DNA of 64,000 nucleotides from Clostridiales bacterium (GTDB taxonomy: Bacteria; Bacillota; Clostridia; Lachnospirales; Lachnospiraceae), in NCBI GenBank assembly GCA_018365455.1, contig JAGZJZ010000015.1, forward strand, positions 62,001 through 126,000, in the 5' to 3' direction. A program made the position numbers and the translations under genes. Below are positions 8,776-17,907 of the stretch, in pieces (within the stretch, counting starts at the first letter, position 1; every line of letters starts with the position of its first letter). The notes beneath the pieces are model-generated. The model searched no databases. It worked only from the letters and a program-made list of their open reading frames with translations, and was not told the origin of the DNA.

Positions 8776-9864
8776 ATGGAGTGTAGGACGCCGCTTTACG
8801 AGAAACATGTAAGTCTGAAGGGGAAAATGGTACCGTTTGCAGGATATCTGCTTCCGGTTCAGTATGAAGGGGGAGTGATTGCGGAACATATGGCAGTGCG
8901 GCAAAAATGCGGATTATTTGATGTTTCCCATATGGGGGAATTTATCTGCCGGGGGAAAGATGCAGTCAGAAATTTAAATTTTCTGTTGACGAATGACTTT
9001 ACAAAAATGTATGACGGGCAGGCAAGGTACAGCCCGATGTGCAACGAAAAAGGAGGGATTCTGGATGATTTGATTGTCTATAAGATCAAGGAAGAAGAGT
9101 ATTTTATTGTAGTGAATGCGGCTAACCGGAATAGGGATTTCGCCTGGATGAATCGGCATCGTTTTGGCGATGTGCAGTTTATGGATATTTCTGATTCAAC
9201 GGCGCTGATTGCACTTCAGGGACCGGAAGCAAAAGGCATATTAAAAAAGGCAGTAAGTGATACTGAGATTCCAGATAAATACTACAGCGCTAATTTTAAA
9301 GGACGGATAAAGGAAATTCCCTGCACGATTTCAAAAACCGGGTATACCGGTGAAGATGGATTTGAGTTTTACTGCAGGGCAGAAGATGCGATGAAAATAT
9401 GGGATCTGTTCCTGGAAATTGGGGAGGAAGAGGGGATTATGCCCTGCGGTCTGGGGGCAAGGGATACACTCAGACTGGAGGCATCCATGCCGCTTTATGG
9501 CAATGAAATGGATGAAGAAATTACGCCTTATGAAGCTGGGCTGGAGGCTTTTGTAAAAAAGAAGAAAGAAGATTTCATAGGTAAAAAGGCATTGATGAAA
9601 GCGGGAGATTGTCTTAGGCAGAGAGTGGGGCTAAAAGTTACGGGACGGGGAATTATCCGGGAACAGGTTGATATTTACCGGAAGGGCAGGCTGATCGGTC
9701 AGACAACTTCGGGCACGTATTCGCCCTTTTTGCAATACTCCATTGCTATGGCGCTTTTGGATCGAAATGCAGTGGAAGTGGGAGATGAAGTGGAAGCGGA
9801 AGTGCGGGGCAGAAAAGTTCTGGCACAGGTAGTGGAATTGCCTTTTTATAAAAGAAGCAGGTAA
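8776..9864 (+). CDS. gcvT: Aminomethyltransferase, glycine cleavage T-protein
   Basis: 362-aa T-protein, which transfers the aminomethyl carbon from the H-protein lipoyl arm to tetrahydrofolate, giving 5,10-methylene-THF and ammonia. Family motifs include RTPLYEKHVSLKGKMVPFAG near the N-terminus, the GCV_T core (SPMCNEKGGILDDLIVY) and GLGARDTLRLEA, followed by the GCV_T_C barrel. ATG at 8776 follows AAAGGAGGA; the open frame to 8698 is leader RNA. It is the first gene of a complete gcv operon under riboswitch and operator control. Confidence 0.95.
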   Translation: MECRTPLYEKHVSLKGKMVPFAGYLLPVQYEGGVIAEHMAVRQKCGLFDVSHMGEFICRGKDAVRNLNFLLTNDFTKMYDGQARYSPMCNEKGGILDDLIVYKIKEEEYFIVVNAANRNRDFAWMNRHRFGDVQFMDISDSTALIALQGPEAKGILKKAVSDTEIPDKYYSANFKGRIKEIPCTISKTGYTGEDGFEFYCRAEDAMKIWDLFLEIGEEEGIMPCGLGARDTLRLEASMPLYGNEMDEEITPYEAGLEAFVKKKKEDFIGKKALMKAGDCLRQRVGLKVTGRGIIREQVDIYRKGRLIGQTTSGTYSPFLQYSIAMALLDRNAVEVGDEVEAEVRGRKVLAQVVELPFYKRSR

Positions 9865-9921
9865 AGTGTGAAAGAGATTGAAAATACGCTCCAGAGGGGG
9901 CATAAAGGACAGGAGGCAGCT

Positions 9922-10299
9922 ATGAATTATCCAAAGGAATTAAAGTATGTAAAATCCCATGAGTGGATCAGAAAAGAAGAAGATGGAATGGTGGTAATCG
10001 GAATCACGGATTATGCCCAGGATGCATTGGGGGATCTGGTTTTCGTGAATTTGCCGGAGGAGGGAGATGAAATTACAGTTGGAGCTCCTTTTGCGGATGT
10101 GGAGTCGGTGAAGGCAGTATCCGAAATATTTTCTCCGGTTACGGGCAGGGTTTCTGAAATAAATGAAGAGCTTCTGGACAGCCCGGAACGGATAAATGAA
10201 GATCCTTATGGTGCATGGTTCATTAAGGTAAAAGAAGTCACTGCGGAAGAAGACTATATGGATGCACAAGGTTACGAAGCATATACAGAGACTGTCTAA
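9922..10299 (+). CDS. gcvH: Glycine cleavage H-protein
   Basis: 125-aa carrier whose lipoyl-lysine is Lys64 in VESVKAVSEIFSP. It shuttles the aminomethyl group from P-protein to T-protein and is reoxidised by the lipoamide dehydrogenase. ATG at 9922 follows AGGAGG; a GTG at 9868 in the same frame would add 18 residues not typical of the family. Length matches the usual 125-130 aa. No lipoate ligase gene lies in the window. Confidence 0.95.
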   Translation: MNYPKELKYVKSHEWIRKEEDGMVVIGITDYAQDALGDLVFVNLPEEGDEITVGAPFADVESVKAVSEIFSPVTGRVSEINEELLDSPERINEDPYGAWFIKVKEVTAEEDYMDAQGYEAYTETV

Positions 10300-10306
10300 G
10301 GGTCTT

Positions 10307-10346
10307 AGAGCGTGTCTGAAACATGCTCCGGAAAGCAATTTTCAGA
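10307..10346 (+). repeat. Reduced copy of the 162-bp palindromic element
   Basis: AGAGCGTGTCTGAAA matches the left end of the 162-bp elements at 15379 and 34003, and GAAAGCAATTTTCAGA is the reverse complement of the next bases of that end. It looks like an internally deleted copy that keeps a stem-loop, between gcvH and gcvPA. A small hairpin CCCTG-AAA-CAGGG (10349-10361) follows. Confidence 0.6.
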
Positions 10347-10381
10347 TTCCCTGAAACAGGGAAAGATAAGGAGGAGGGTGT

Positions 10382-11701
10382 ATGGGTTCATATGTTGTTT
10401 CCACAAGGGAAGAACAAGAGCAAATGTTAAAATATGTAGGTTTGTGTGATATGGGGGAATTATTTTCTGTAATTCCAGAAGAAGTCAGATTAAAAGGAGA
10501 ACTGAATCTTCCATCCGGCTGCGGTGAAATGGAAGTGGTGTGCAGGATGGAAGCGCTGGCAGAGGCAAATATCAGATTCCGCCATATATTCAGAGGGGCA
10601 GGTGCGTATCATCACTATATACCGGCTGCGGTGAGCCGGATTGTGCAAAAGGAAGAATTTCTTACTGCATACACCCCCTACCAGGCAGAGATCAGCCAGG
10701 GGATTCTACAGTCCATATTTGAATACCAGACTATGATCTGTGATCTGACAGGGATGGATGTGTCCAATGCTTCCGTGTATGACGGAGCATCTGCGGCAGC
10801 GGAGGCAGCGGCTATGTGCCGGGACAGAAAACGTAATAAGATTGTGGTATCTGCATCTTCTAATCCCGAAGTCATCCGCACGATTCAGACGTATTGCTTT
10901 GGAAATGGAGCGGAGGTCGAAATCGTGCCGGAAAAGTCCGGTATTACAGATCTTGGGGCGCTGGAGGAAGCCATTACCCCAGAGGTTTGCTGTTTTTATG
11001 TCCAGCAGCCTAATTTTTATGGTATACTTGAAAATTATGGGGATATAGAAGCCATCGTACATAAGAGCGGAGCAATGCTGGTTATGGGATGCAATCCTCT
11101 TGCGCTGGCAGTGCTGAAGACACCGGGAGAGCTGGGCGCAGATATCGCAGTTGGTGACGGCCAGCCCCTTGGCATGCCTCTTGGATTCGGTGGACCCTAT
11201 CAGGGCTTCATGACGGCGCGGTCCGCCCATGTACGAAAGCTTCCGGGCAGAATCGTGGGAGAAACCACAGATGAAAATGGAAAACGTGCATTTGTCCTGA
11301 CCCTGCAGGCAAGGGAGCAGCATATCAGAAGAGAAAAGGCGGGGAGCAATATCTGTTCCAACCAGGCGCTTTGTACCCTGAGGGCGGCTGTCTATATGGC
11401 TGTGATGGGAGGACGGGGAATGAAAGAAGCGGCAGAGCAGTGCACGGCAAAAGCACATTATCTGCAGCAGGAACTGGATAAGATCGGCTATAAACTGAAA
11501 TATCAGCAGCCTTTCTTTCATGAATTTGTCACCAGTACTCCGGTGCCGGCAGAAAAGGCATTAAAGCATCTGGAAAGACATGGGTATCTGGGGGGACTGC
11601 CCCTGTCAGACAGGGAAATACTATGGTGTACCACTGAAATGAACACCAGGACAGAGATGGATGAACTGGCGGCGATATTAAAGGGGGTGCAGAAAGGATG
11701 A
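10382..11701 (+). CDS. gcvPA: Glycine dehydrogenase (decarboxylating) subunit 1
   Basis: 439-aa N-terminal half of P-protein. With GcvPB it forms the two-subunit enzyme that decarboxylates glycine on PLP and passes the aminomethyl group to lipoyl-GcvH. Typical motifs are PSGCGEMEVV, AYTPYQAEISQGILQSIFEYQTM-type sequence, the Ala-rich DGASAAAEA and PLGFGGPYQGFM. ATG at 10382 follows AAGGAGGAGGG. It overlaps gcvPB by four bases (ATGA), consistent with fixed stoichiometry. The split P-protein is usual in Firmicutes. Confidence 0.95.
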   Translation: MGSYVVSTREEQEQMLKYVGLCDMGELFSVIPEEVRLKGELNLPSGCGEMEVVCRMEALAEANIRFRHIFRGAGAYHHYIPAAVSRIVQKEEFLTAYTPYQAEISQGILQSIFEYQTMICDLTGMDVSNASVYDGASAAAEAAAMCRDRKRNKIVVSASSNPEVIRTIQTYCFGNGAEVEIVPEKSGITDLGALEEAITPEVCCFYVQQPNFYGILENYGDIEAIVHKSGAMLVMGCNPLALAVLKTPGELGADIAVGDGQPLGMPLGFGGPYQGFMTARSAHVRKLPGRIVGETTDENGKRAFVLTLQAREQHIRREKAGSNICSNQALCTLRAAVYMAVMGGRGMKEAAEQCTAKAHYLQQELDKIGYKLKYQQPFFHEFVTSTPVPAEKALKHLERHGYLGGLPLSDREILWCTTEMNTRTEMDELAAILKGVQKG

Positions 11702-13158
11702 AACTGCTCTTTGAACAAAGTATCAACGGCAGGGGATGTGACATTCTCTGGAATTGTGATGTGCCAAAAGTACGGCATGAGGGAATGGAACGGGAGAAAA
11801 AGCTGAACCTGCCTCAGATGTCTGAAAATGATATCAGCAGGCATTATACAAAGTTAGCGGAAAATACTTACGGTGTGAATACCGGATTCTATCCGTTAGG
11901 ATCCTGCACCATGAAGTATAATCCAAAAGTAAATGAAGAGGTTGCAGCGCTTCCCGGTTTTACGGAGATACACCCCCTTCAGCCCGGATATACCGTACAG
12001 GGATGCCTGAAGGTTCTGAAACTGGCAGAAGATTATCTCTGCGAGATAACAGGAATGGATGGAATGTCCTTCCAGCCTGCGGCAGGCGCACACGGAGAGT
12101 TTACCGGTCTGCTGCTTATGAAAGCATATCATGAAAAACGCGGCGATCAAAAAAGAACGAAGATGATTGTTCCGGACTCTGCACATGGCACCAACCCCGC
12201 AAGTGCTGCCATGGCGGGATATACAATTGTGAATATCCCCTCCGGTGAAGACGGATGTGTTGACCTGGAACAGCTAAAAGCAGCCGTAGGAGAAGATACA
12301 GCCGGCTTAATGCTTACCAACCCCAATACAGCCGGGCTGTTTGATAAAAATATCCTGGAAATAACCAGGATTGTACATGAAGCCGGTGGATTGAACTATT
12401 ATGACGGAGCCAACTTAAATGCTGTTATGGGAATTGCAAGGCCTGGTGACATGGGATTTGACATAGTCCATTTGAACCTGCATAAGACATTTTCTACCCC
12501 GCATGGAGGAGGAGGACCGGGAAGCGGCCCCTGTGGCTGTAAGGATTTTCTGGTTAATTATCTTCCGGGATACCGCGTGTGCCGGTCCAGTTCGGATGGA
12601 ACAGAGGAACTGTATCTAGAGAAACAGGCGGAATCCATTGGTTCGGTAAAAGAATTCTATGGGAATTTCCTGGTAGTGGTAAGAGCACTTTCTTTCATTC
12701 TGACTCTGGGGAGAGAAGGCATCAAAGAAGCCTCTCAGGCAGCAGTTTTAAACGCAAATTATATGATGCGCCGCTTAGAAGAGAAATATGACATGGCATA
12801 CAGCGGGCCATGTATGCATGAATTTGTAATGTCTCTTGCAAAAATAAAACAGGAGACCGGTGTGGCTGCCATGGATGCTGCCAAATACATGCTGGACTAC
12901 AGGCTCCATCCGCCCACCATGTATTTTCCGCTAATCGTTCCGGAGGCACTCATGGTAGAGCCTACGGAAACGGAATCCAGAGAAACTCTGGATTATGGGG
13001 TGGACATTTTATTGAAAATCCACCGGGAGGCATATGAAAATCCCGAAAAGCTTCATCATTCACCGAAAAATACAATTATCGGGCGTCCAGATGAGGTAAA
13101 AGCGGCGAGAAAACCAAAACTGCGGTATGATTTTCAGGATGAAACAGAAGGTAATTGA
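11698..13158 (+). CDS. gcvPB: Glycine dehydrogenase (decarboxylating) subunit 2
   Basis: 486-aa C-terminal half of P-protein with the PLP-binding lysine in LNLHKTFSTPHGGGGPG. Other family signatures are GFYPLGSCTMKYNPK near the N-terminus, DSAHGTNPASAAM and LHPPTMYFP. The start overlaps the gcvPA stop (ATGA at 11698). Length fits the family. It catalyses the decarboxylation half-reaction with GcvPA. Confidence 0.95.
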   Translation: MKLLFEQSINGRGCDILWNCDVPKVRHEGMEREKKLNLPQMSENDISRHYTKLAENTYGVNTGFYPLGSCTMKYNPKVNEEVAALPGFTEIHPLQPGYTVQGCLKVLKLAEDYLCEITGMDGMSFQPAAGAHGEFTGLLLMKAYHEKRGDQKRTKMIVPDSAHGTNPASAAMAGYTIVNIPSGEDGCVDLEQLKAAVGEDTAGLMLTNPNTAGLFDKNILEITRIVHEAGGLNYYDGANLNAVMGIARPGDMGFDIVHLNLHKTFSTPHGGGGPGSGPCGCKDFLVNYLPGYRVCRSSSDGTEELYLEKQAESIGSVKEFYGNFLVVVRALSFILTLGREGIKEASQAAVLNANYMMRRLEEKYDMAYSGPCMHEFVMSLAKIKQETGVAAMDAAKYMLDYRLHPPTMYFPLIVPEALMVEPTETESRETLDYGVDILLKIHREAYENPEKLHHSPKNTIIGRPDEVKAARKPKLRYDFQDETEGN

Positions 13159-13240
13159 AACTTACCCCGGTGCAGCCGCCAAACGGATCGTCAGGCACAT
13201 CCATTCGGCTGACCCCGGGAATAAAAAGGAGTATAGGACA

Positions 13241-14596
13241 ATGGCAGAATATCAATATGATCTGGTGGTGATCGGATCTGGTCCGGGAGGGTATGTGGCA
13301 GCAATAGAAGCAGCCCAAAAAGGAATGCGGACTGCAATTATAGAAAACAGGCAGGCAGGAGGCACTTGTCTGAACAGAGGATGTATCCCCACTAAGACAA
13401 TCCTGCACAGCGCAGAGATTTTCCGTGAACTGCAAAATAGCGGGGTATATGGAATTCATACAGAATCCCTTTCCTATAATATGGAGGAAATACAGTCTAA
13501 AAAGGATGAAGTGGTGAGTCAGCTTGGAAAAGGAATCCATATGCTATTTAAGAATAACCGCATTGCCTTTTACCAGGGGACCGGACAGATAAAGGATACG
13601 CATACAGTGGATACCGGAGAAGAGCTGCTTACTTCTAAAAACATTCTTATTGCAACAGGGTCGGTTCCGGCAGAACTGCCGGTTGAAGGTGCAGAACTTA
13701 CCGGGGTCTTTAACAGTGACCAGCTTCTGAGCAGGCAGGAACCCTGTAAAAAGCTGGTGATTATAGGAGGCGGTGTGATCGGCATGGAGTTTGCATCCAT
13801 TTATCAGGCACTTGGTACAGAGGTAGTAGTCTTGGAAGCAATGGACCGGATTCTTTCCAATATGGATAAGGAAATCGGGCAGAATCTTAGAATGATTCTG
13901 AAAAAGCGGGGCGTTGTCATTCATACCCAGGCGGTGCTGGAAAAAATCCGGGAAGATAACGGGCTTCACTGTGTCTTTCAGACCAAAGGTGAGAGTATGG
14001 AGATTGAGACAGAGGCTGTCTTAATTGCTGCCGGAAGGAAAGCCTGTACAAAAGGTCTTTTTGGGGATGGGATAGCGGTTGATATGGACCGGGACAAGAT
14101 AAAGGTAAATGAGCATTTCCAGACAAATTATAAGAATATTTACGGAATAGGAGATGTGATTGGCGGAATCTCCCTGGCGCATATGGCCAGTGCACAAGGC
14201 ATCAATGCTGTCTGCCATATGAATGGGGAAGAGGGGAAGATGAATCTAGATACGGTGCCGTCCTGTGTCTATACTAACCCGGAAATAGCCTGTGTGGGAA
14301 TGACAGCACAGGAAGCAAAAGAAAGAGGAACAGAAGTAATCACGTCTAAATATCTGATGTCTGCAAATGGAAAGTCCCTTCTTACCGGTCAGGAAAGAGG
14401 GTTTATAAAATTAGTGGCAGCAAGGGATACCGGTCAGATTCTGGGTGCCCAGCTAATGTGCGCCAGAGCAACAGATATGATAAGTGAAATTGGGCTTGCA
14501 ATAGCTGGAGGGCTTACAAAGGACAAGATCCGTTCGGTCATCCACCCACATCCTTCTTTTAGCGAAGGAATATGGGAGGCTGCTAAAGCTTTGTAA
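13241..14596 (+). CDS. lpdA: Dihydrolipoamide dehydrogenase (L-protein)
   Basis: 451-aa flavoprotein disulfide reductase that reoxidises dihydrolipoyl-GcvH with NAD+. Visible features are the FAD Rossmann motif VIGSGPGGYVAA, the redox disulfide in GGTCLNRGCIPTK, the NAD site IIGGGVIGMEFAS, and the C-terminal HPHPSFSEG bearing the catalytic His-Glu pair. There is no N-terminal lipoyl domain. ATG at 13241 follows AAAAGGAG; the frame is open upstream through the end of gcvPB, but those residues do not resemble the family. It is the last gene of the operon and meets a convergent gene with no gap. Confidence 0.95.
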   Translation: MAEYQYDLVVIGSGPGGYVAAIEAAQKGMRTAIIENRQAGGTCLNRGCIPTKTILHSAEIFRELQNSGVYGIHTESLSYNMEEIQSKKDEVVSQLGKGIHMLFKNNRIAFYQGTGQIKDTHTVDTGEELLTSKNILIATGSVPAELPVEGAELTGVFNSDQLLSRQEPCKKLVIIGGGVIGMEFASIYQALGTEVVVLEAMDRILSNMDKEIGQNLRMILKKRGVVIHTQAVLEKIREDNGLHCVFQTKGESMEIETEAVLIAAGRKACTKGLFGDGIAVDMDRDKIKVNEHFQTNYKNIYGIGDVIGGISLAHMASAQGINAVCHMNGEEGKMNLDTVPSCVYTNPEIACVGMTAQEAKERGTEVITSKYLMSANGKSLLTGQERGFIKLVAARDTGQILGAQLMCARATDMISEIGLAIAGGLTKDKIRSVIHPHPSFSEGIWEAAKAL

Positions 14597-15265
14597 TCAT
14601 CCAAAGGTCATTAAATCCCGGTTGGATATGGCGTGATTTGGTTCTATGACCAGAAAACGTTCCGGTAACCATGGTCCGGTGAGGAGCTGTCTGATAAAGC
14701 TGTCATTCCCTTGAATCACCTCATGGTTAAGATTTAATTCATGTGCAATATGTCTGGTCTCAGGGAGAATGTCCGGAAGGCTGTATGCCTTGGTGTCTAC
14801 TACAGCCAGACGCTTATAATTGGAAAGCAGAGAGCGGAAGATGATTTTAGCCTTTCGCTCTCCATATTTTTCACGTGTATATAGGTATTCTGCCCAGATA
14901 TTGCGTTCGCCCTCCAGCCATCCTTTGGTAAGAAAGTAGGAGGCTGCTTCGGCGGATATTTCCTGGCGTTTTTTAAAAGATCCCAGCATGAGGGTAATAC
15001 AGTCATCCACTCTTGGTAGAATCAGCTGGAAGTTTCCTGTTCTGAGACCGTTTACGGCATTCCCGCAATAGCCAAATGCCAGGATCACGCGGTCTGTGTC
15101 CGAAGAAACCTCATCCAGGGACTTTTGCAGGGACTCCCGAAGCTTTTCCGGATAATTATGCAGGCCGGATTCCAGCCAGTTGCAGGGGTAGGAAACACCG
15201 GTATCCTGAATGGCTTTTTTTAGTTCTCTTTCAATGGTTCTGCATGCGATCATTATGGTTTTCAT
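14597..15265 (-). CDS. DUF1638 protein
   Basis: 222-aa protein matching DUF1638 by its MKTIMIACRTIERELKKA start, GLHNYPEKL and ILAFGYCGNAVNGL motifs and Cys residues near the N-terminus and in GYCGN. The biochemical role of this family is not established, but it often sits among corrinoid and URO-D methyltransferase genes, as here. ATG at 15265 follows CGGAGG. It converges on lpdA with adjacent stop codons. Confidence 0.75.
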   Translation of the reverse strand: MKTIMIACRTIERELKKAIQDTGVSYPCNWLESGLHNYPEKLRESLQKSLDEVSSDTDRVILAFGYCGNAVNGLRTGNFQLILPRVDDCITLMLGSFKKRQEISAEAASYFLTKGWLEGERNIWAEYLYTREKYGERKAKIIFRSLLSNYKRLAVVDTKAYSLPDILPETRHIAHELNLNHEVIQGNDSFIRQLLTGPWLPERFLVIEPNHAISNRDLMTFG

Positions 15266-15297
15266 GGGTAGACCTCCGTTTTATCTGTGGATCGTGT

Positions 15298-15339
15298 CGC
15301 TAGTGCCGACCGGCAAATTTACGCCGGTCGGCACTAGCG
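15298..15339 (+). other. 17-bp perfect inverted repeat
   Basis: Arms 15298-15314 and 15323-15339 are exact reverse complements (start CGCTAGTGCCGACCGGC) around an AT-rich 8-base loop. It lies upstream of the DUF1638 gene and has no T-run. It could be a stable RNA hairpin, a protein site or a REP-like element. Confidence 0.6.
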
Positions 15340-15378
15340 CTCCATCCGGACAGTAACGATGTGTCAGGATGAAGCACC

Positions 15379-15540
15379 AGAGCGTGTCTGAAAATTGCTT
15401 TCTGACAGCTGTGCGTTCCAGTTTGTGGGAGAGTTGTCCCGAATGAAGGGCGCGTAGTGGGCTACGTAACCTGAATTCGGGGTAAATCTCCCGCAAAGTG
15501 GGGCGTGCAGATGGCAGGAATGAATTTTCAGACACGCTCT
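15379..15540 (+). repeat. 162-bp palindromic repeat element, copy 1
   Basis: The ends are 18-bp inverted repeats (AGAGCGTGTCTGAAAATT and its reverse complement). The interior also folds, with matching GGGAG/CTCCC, CCCGAAT/ATTCGGG and TACGTA segments. It has no coding capacity. A second full copy of the same length lies in opposite orientation at 34003-34164 and a reduced one at 10307. This fits a MITE- or REP-like mobile palindrome; no transposase is present to name its driver. Confidence 0.8.
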
Positions 15541-15572
15541 AGCATTAATAATTAAGAAAATAGAAAATTTAT

Positions 15573-15601
15573 ATGACAAATACGAAATAATCCTTTATAA
15601 T
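15573..15601 (+). promoter_or_regulatory. Promoter of the corrinoid-GntR operon
   Basis: ATGACA (15573-15578), 17-base spacer, TATAAT (15596-15601), about 65 bases before the corrinoid protein gene. No copy of the ACTTGTA palindrome is seen here, so the regulator gene may be constitutive. Confidence 0.6.
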
Positions 15602-15668
15602 ATTATACATATATTTTCTGGAAGAAATTGCAATTTTTAAAAATTAACGGGTATGGCGGGGTGAAAAT

Positions 15669-16325
15669 ATGACACTGAATGAACAGTTTGTTAAAGCAAT
15701 TGAGGATCTGGATGAGGACAGGGCTTTGGAACTCACCGATCAGCTTATGCAAAATGGGGTAAACTGGATGATTATTCTGGACCTATTGCAAACCGGCGTG
15801 AAGCTGGTGGGGAACCGGTATGAAGAAGGAGAATACTTTATTGCAGACCTGATTATGTCAGGAATTATCTTTCGCAGCGTAATCGAACATTACGGTGTAA
15901 TCGTTCCCGGAATCCTGGACATCTCCCTTTCCAGTGATACACCTTGTATGGTAATGGGTACGGTGGAGGGAGATGTCCATGACATAGGCAAGGATATTTT
16001 CATCAGTCTGCTTGCAGCCCAGGGCATCCGTGTCATCGATCTTGGAACGGATACGTCCCCCAGAGCATTTGCAGACAGCATCCGCACCTATGCGCCTAAA
16101 GTGGTGGGGATGAGCGGTATCATGAACTTTGCGGTTTCCTCTATGAAGAGAACCATAGACCTGATCTGCCAGGAAGGTCTGCGGGATCAGGTTAAAATTA
16201 TCGTCGGCGGCTGCTGTATCACAGCAGAAATGGCAGAAAATATAGGGGCAGACGGTTATTCCGGTGATTTGCTGGATGGATCTGCACTCTGTAAAAAATG
16301 GATTTTTGAAACGGAGGCAGATTAG
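15669..16325 (+). CDS. Corrinoid (B12-binding) methyltransferase protein
   Basis: 218-aa small corrinoid protein of the MtbC/MtvC type. The N-terminal helical cap (about 1-85) precedes a Rossmann-like cobalamin domain with the base-off motif Asp102-x-His104-x-x-Gly107 (DVHDIGKDI), then MSGI and VGGCC strands near the nucleotide tail. His104 should be the lower cobalt ligand. It would take a methyl group from a substrate-specific methyltransferase and hand it to the THF methyltransferase at 17089. It is co-directional with the GntR regulator three bases downstream. The substrate is unknown. Confidence 0.88.
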   Translation: MTLNEQFVKAIEDLDEDRALELTDQLMQNGVNWMIILDLLQTGVKLVGNRYEEGEYFIADLIMSGIIFRSVIEHYGVIVPGILDISLSSDTPCMVMGTVEGDVHDIGKDIFISLLAAQGIRVIDLGTDTSPRAFADSIRTYAPKVVGMSGIMNFAVSSMKRTIDLICQEGLRDQVKIIVGGCCITAEMAENIGADGYSGDLLDGSALCKKWIFETEAD

Positions 16326-16328
16326 TAT

Positions 16329-17027
16329 ATGGCCGAAGCATTATATAAACATGTTTTTAGTGACGTAAAGCGCGCTATCTTTGAAGGGGAGTACAAGCCC
16401 GGCGATATGCTTCCTTCCGAGAATGAATTAGCTGCGAAATATAATACCAGCAGAGTTACCATCCGTAAAAGCCTTGGCATGCTGGAAAATGAGCGTATCG
16501 TGAAGTCATGGCACGGAAAGGGTTATTTTGTCATTGAACCGGAACACGCTAAATTTACGTTTGTTTACGAAGAGCACAACAAAGCTCTGGAAAGCAAATT
16601 GCAATACATTCGCCTGCTCCATCCCGAAGCGGAAGTTCAGTCAGCACTGCACGTAGATTCCAGGCAGCGCGTAGTATCCATCATGCGGATACTCTATAAT
16701 ACAAAGAAAAATATGCTTTGTGATTTGATGTATCTACCATATCAAAAAGGAATGCCGCTCATTGAGATGGAAATCCAGTATGCGGACTTTCCCGATCTGG
16801 TTAAAAATAAAGTATCTACATTTGCAATTCATACAAAAATGGAAATCGGTATCGCTGCCGCTACCGGTGAAGTTGCAAAGCGGCTGGTGCTGGAAGAAGG
16901 GACTTCCGTACTTGTCATCTATCGGTATTTGTACGATGAAATGGATCGCCCGGTTGCCTTTGGAAAACGTTATCTCCATCCGGACTGTGGTCATCTAACC
17001 GCTCATTCAGGATTTTTCCCAACCTAA
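16329..17027 (+). CDS. GntR-family regulator, HutC/UTRA subfamily
   Basis: 232-aa transcription factor. Residues 1-70 are a winged helix (PGDMLPSENELAAKYNTSRVTIRKSL) and about 90-225 a UTRA ligand domain (GKRYLHPDC near the end). It is cotranscribed with a corrinoid protein. HutC/TreR-type repressors bind palindromes such as TTGTATATACAA, and close matches sit downstream of the -10 boxes at 8410, 19348 and 20784. I infer it represses the gcv, aldolase and second corrinoid operons, with release by a small ligand. Family call is firm; targets are inferred. Confidence 0.85.
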   Translation: MAEALYKHVFSDVKRAIFEGEYKPGDMLPSENELAAKYNTSRVTIRKSLGMLENERIVKSWHGKGYFVIEPEHAKFTFVYEEHNKALESKLQYIRLLHPEAEVQSALHVDSRQRVVSIMRILYNTKKNMLCDLMYLPYQKGMPLIEMEIQYADFPDLVKNKVSTFAIHTKMEIGIAAATGEVAKRLVLEEGTSVLVIYRYLYDEMDRPVAFGKRYLHPDCGHLTAHSGFFPT

Positions 17028-17032
17028 CAGAT

Positions 17033-17072
17033 AAAAGTGCGCTCACAAAAAGGGCGCACTTTTTGTGAGCGC
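17033..17072. terminator. Terminator with two alternative stems
   Basis: AAAAGTGCGC pairs with GCGCACTTTT to give a rightward terminator ending the GntR gene. Alternatively GCGCTCACAAAAA (17039-17051) pairs with TTTTTGTGAGCGC (17060-17072), a perfect 13-bp stem usable by the convergent leftward gene. The two folds exclude each other on one transcript. Confidence 0.75.
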
Positions 17073-17088
17073 GTTGCGTGGTATTTGA

Positions 17089-17895
17089 CTATTTCTTTAC
17101 CGGTCCAATACGTCCCTTGCGGTATGCCGTATTATATTTGCGGCAGTATTTATCTTTACACAACAGAGCCTCTGCTGCCAGAAGCGTGGTATAGGTATCC
17201 CGGTTCGTAGGGTCAATAATTGCGGAATCCATGCCTGCATTCATAGCAAGGGTGAGAAAATTCAGGTTGATCGCCTTACGATGCGGCATACCAAAGGATA
17301 TATTGGAAAGCCCGGAAGTAGTCTTCACATCCGGATATTTGGCTTTGATGCGGTGTATGGCATCTACAAATACAAGAAGGGAATCGTTGACAGCGCTTAA
17401 TGCCATAACCAGCGGATCGATAAATATTCGCTCCGGGGCAATGCCATAGGTGGCTGCTTTTTCAATTAGCAGTTCTGCAATCTCAGCTTTGCTTTTCGCA
17501 TCGTATGGAATACCGCCATCATCACAGGTTAGAGCCACAACCTTCCATTCATTTCCCGCCAAAAGCGGATAGAGGACTTCGCATTTATTGCCTTCACCGG
17601 ATACAGAATTGATTATGCCCGGTTTTTTCACCATAGGCATAACTGCTTTCAGGATTTCGGGGTTGGGGCTGTCGATACAAAGCGGCGTATCCACCGTGTC
17701 CTGCACGATTTCCACCAGCCATTTCATTACCTCCAGTTCACAGGAAGGATCGGTTCCGGCGCAGATATCCAGATAGTCTGCTCCGGCTTCCGTCTGGCGG
17801 ACTGCAAGGTTTCTTATAAATTCTTCGTCGCGGTTTGCAATTGCGGCGGCAGATGAGGGAATGGCGCCATTTATTTTTTCTCCAATAATAATCAT
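17089..17895 (-). CDS. Methyltetrahydrofolate:corrinoid methyltransferase
   Basis: 268-aa pterin-binding TIM-barrel protein like AcsE/MtrH and the MtvA-type enzymes. Motifs are IIIGEKINGAIPSS at the start, ADYLDICAGTDP, the pterin-contact strand LCIDSPNP, NSVSGEGNK and TTSGLSNISFGMP. It moves a methyl group between corrinoid protein and THF. ATG at 17895 follows AAGGAGG. It lies 12 bases downstream of a GPH transporter gene, so both are probably one leftward operon. Full-length MetH is excluded because other domains are absent. Confidence 0.9.
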   Translation of the reverse strand: MIIIGEKINGAIPSSAAAIANRDEEFIRNLAVRQTEAGADYLDICAGTDPSCELEVMKWLVEIVQDTVDTPLCIDSPNPEILKAVMPMVKKPGIINSVSGEGNKCEVLYPLLAGNEWKVVALTCDDGGIPYDAKSKAEIAELLIEKAATYGIAPERIFIDPLVMALSAVNDSLLVFVDAIHRIKAKYPDVKTTSGLSNISFGMPHRKAINLNFLTLAMNAGMDSAIIDPTNRDTYTTLLAAEALLCKDKYCRKYNTAYRKGRIGPVKK

Positions 17896-17907
17896 CTAAT
17901 TCCTCCT

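Noticed and set aside
8432..8812. 126-aa rightward open frame over the gcv leader
   Set aside because: The interval is the glycine riboswitch and terminator; no ribosome-binding site precedes it.
10706..11521. 271-aa leftward frame inside gcvPA
   Set aside because: Antisense shadow of a conserved gene, no ribosome-binding site and atypical composition.
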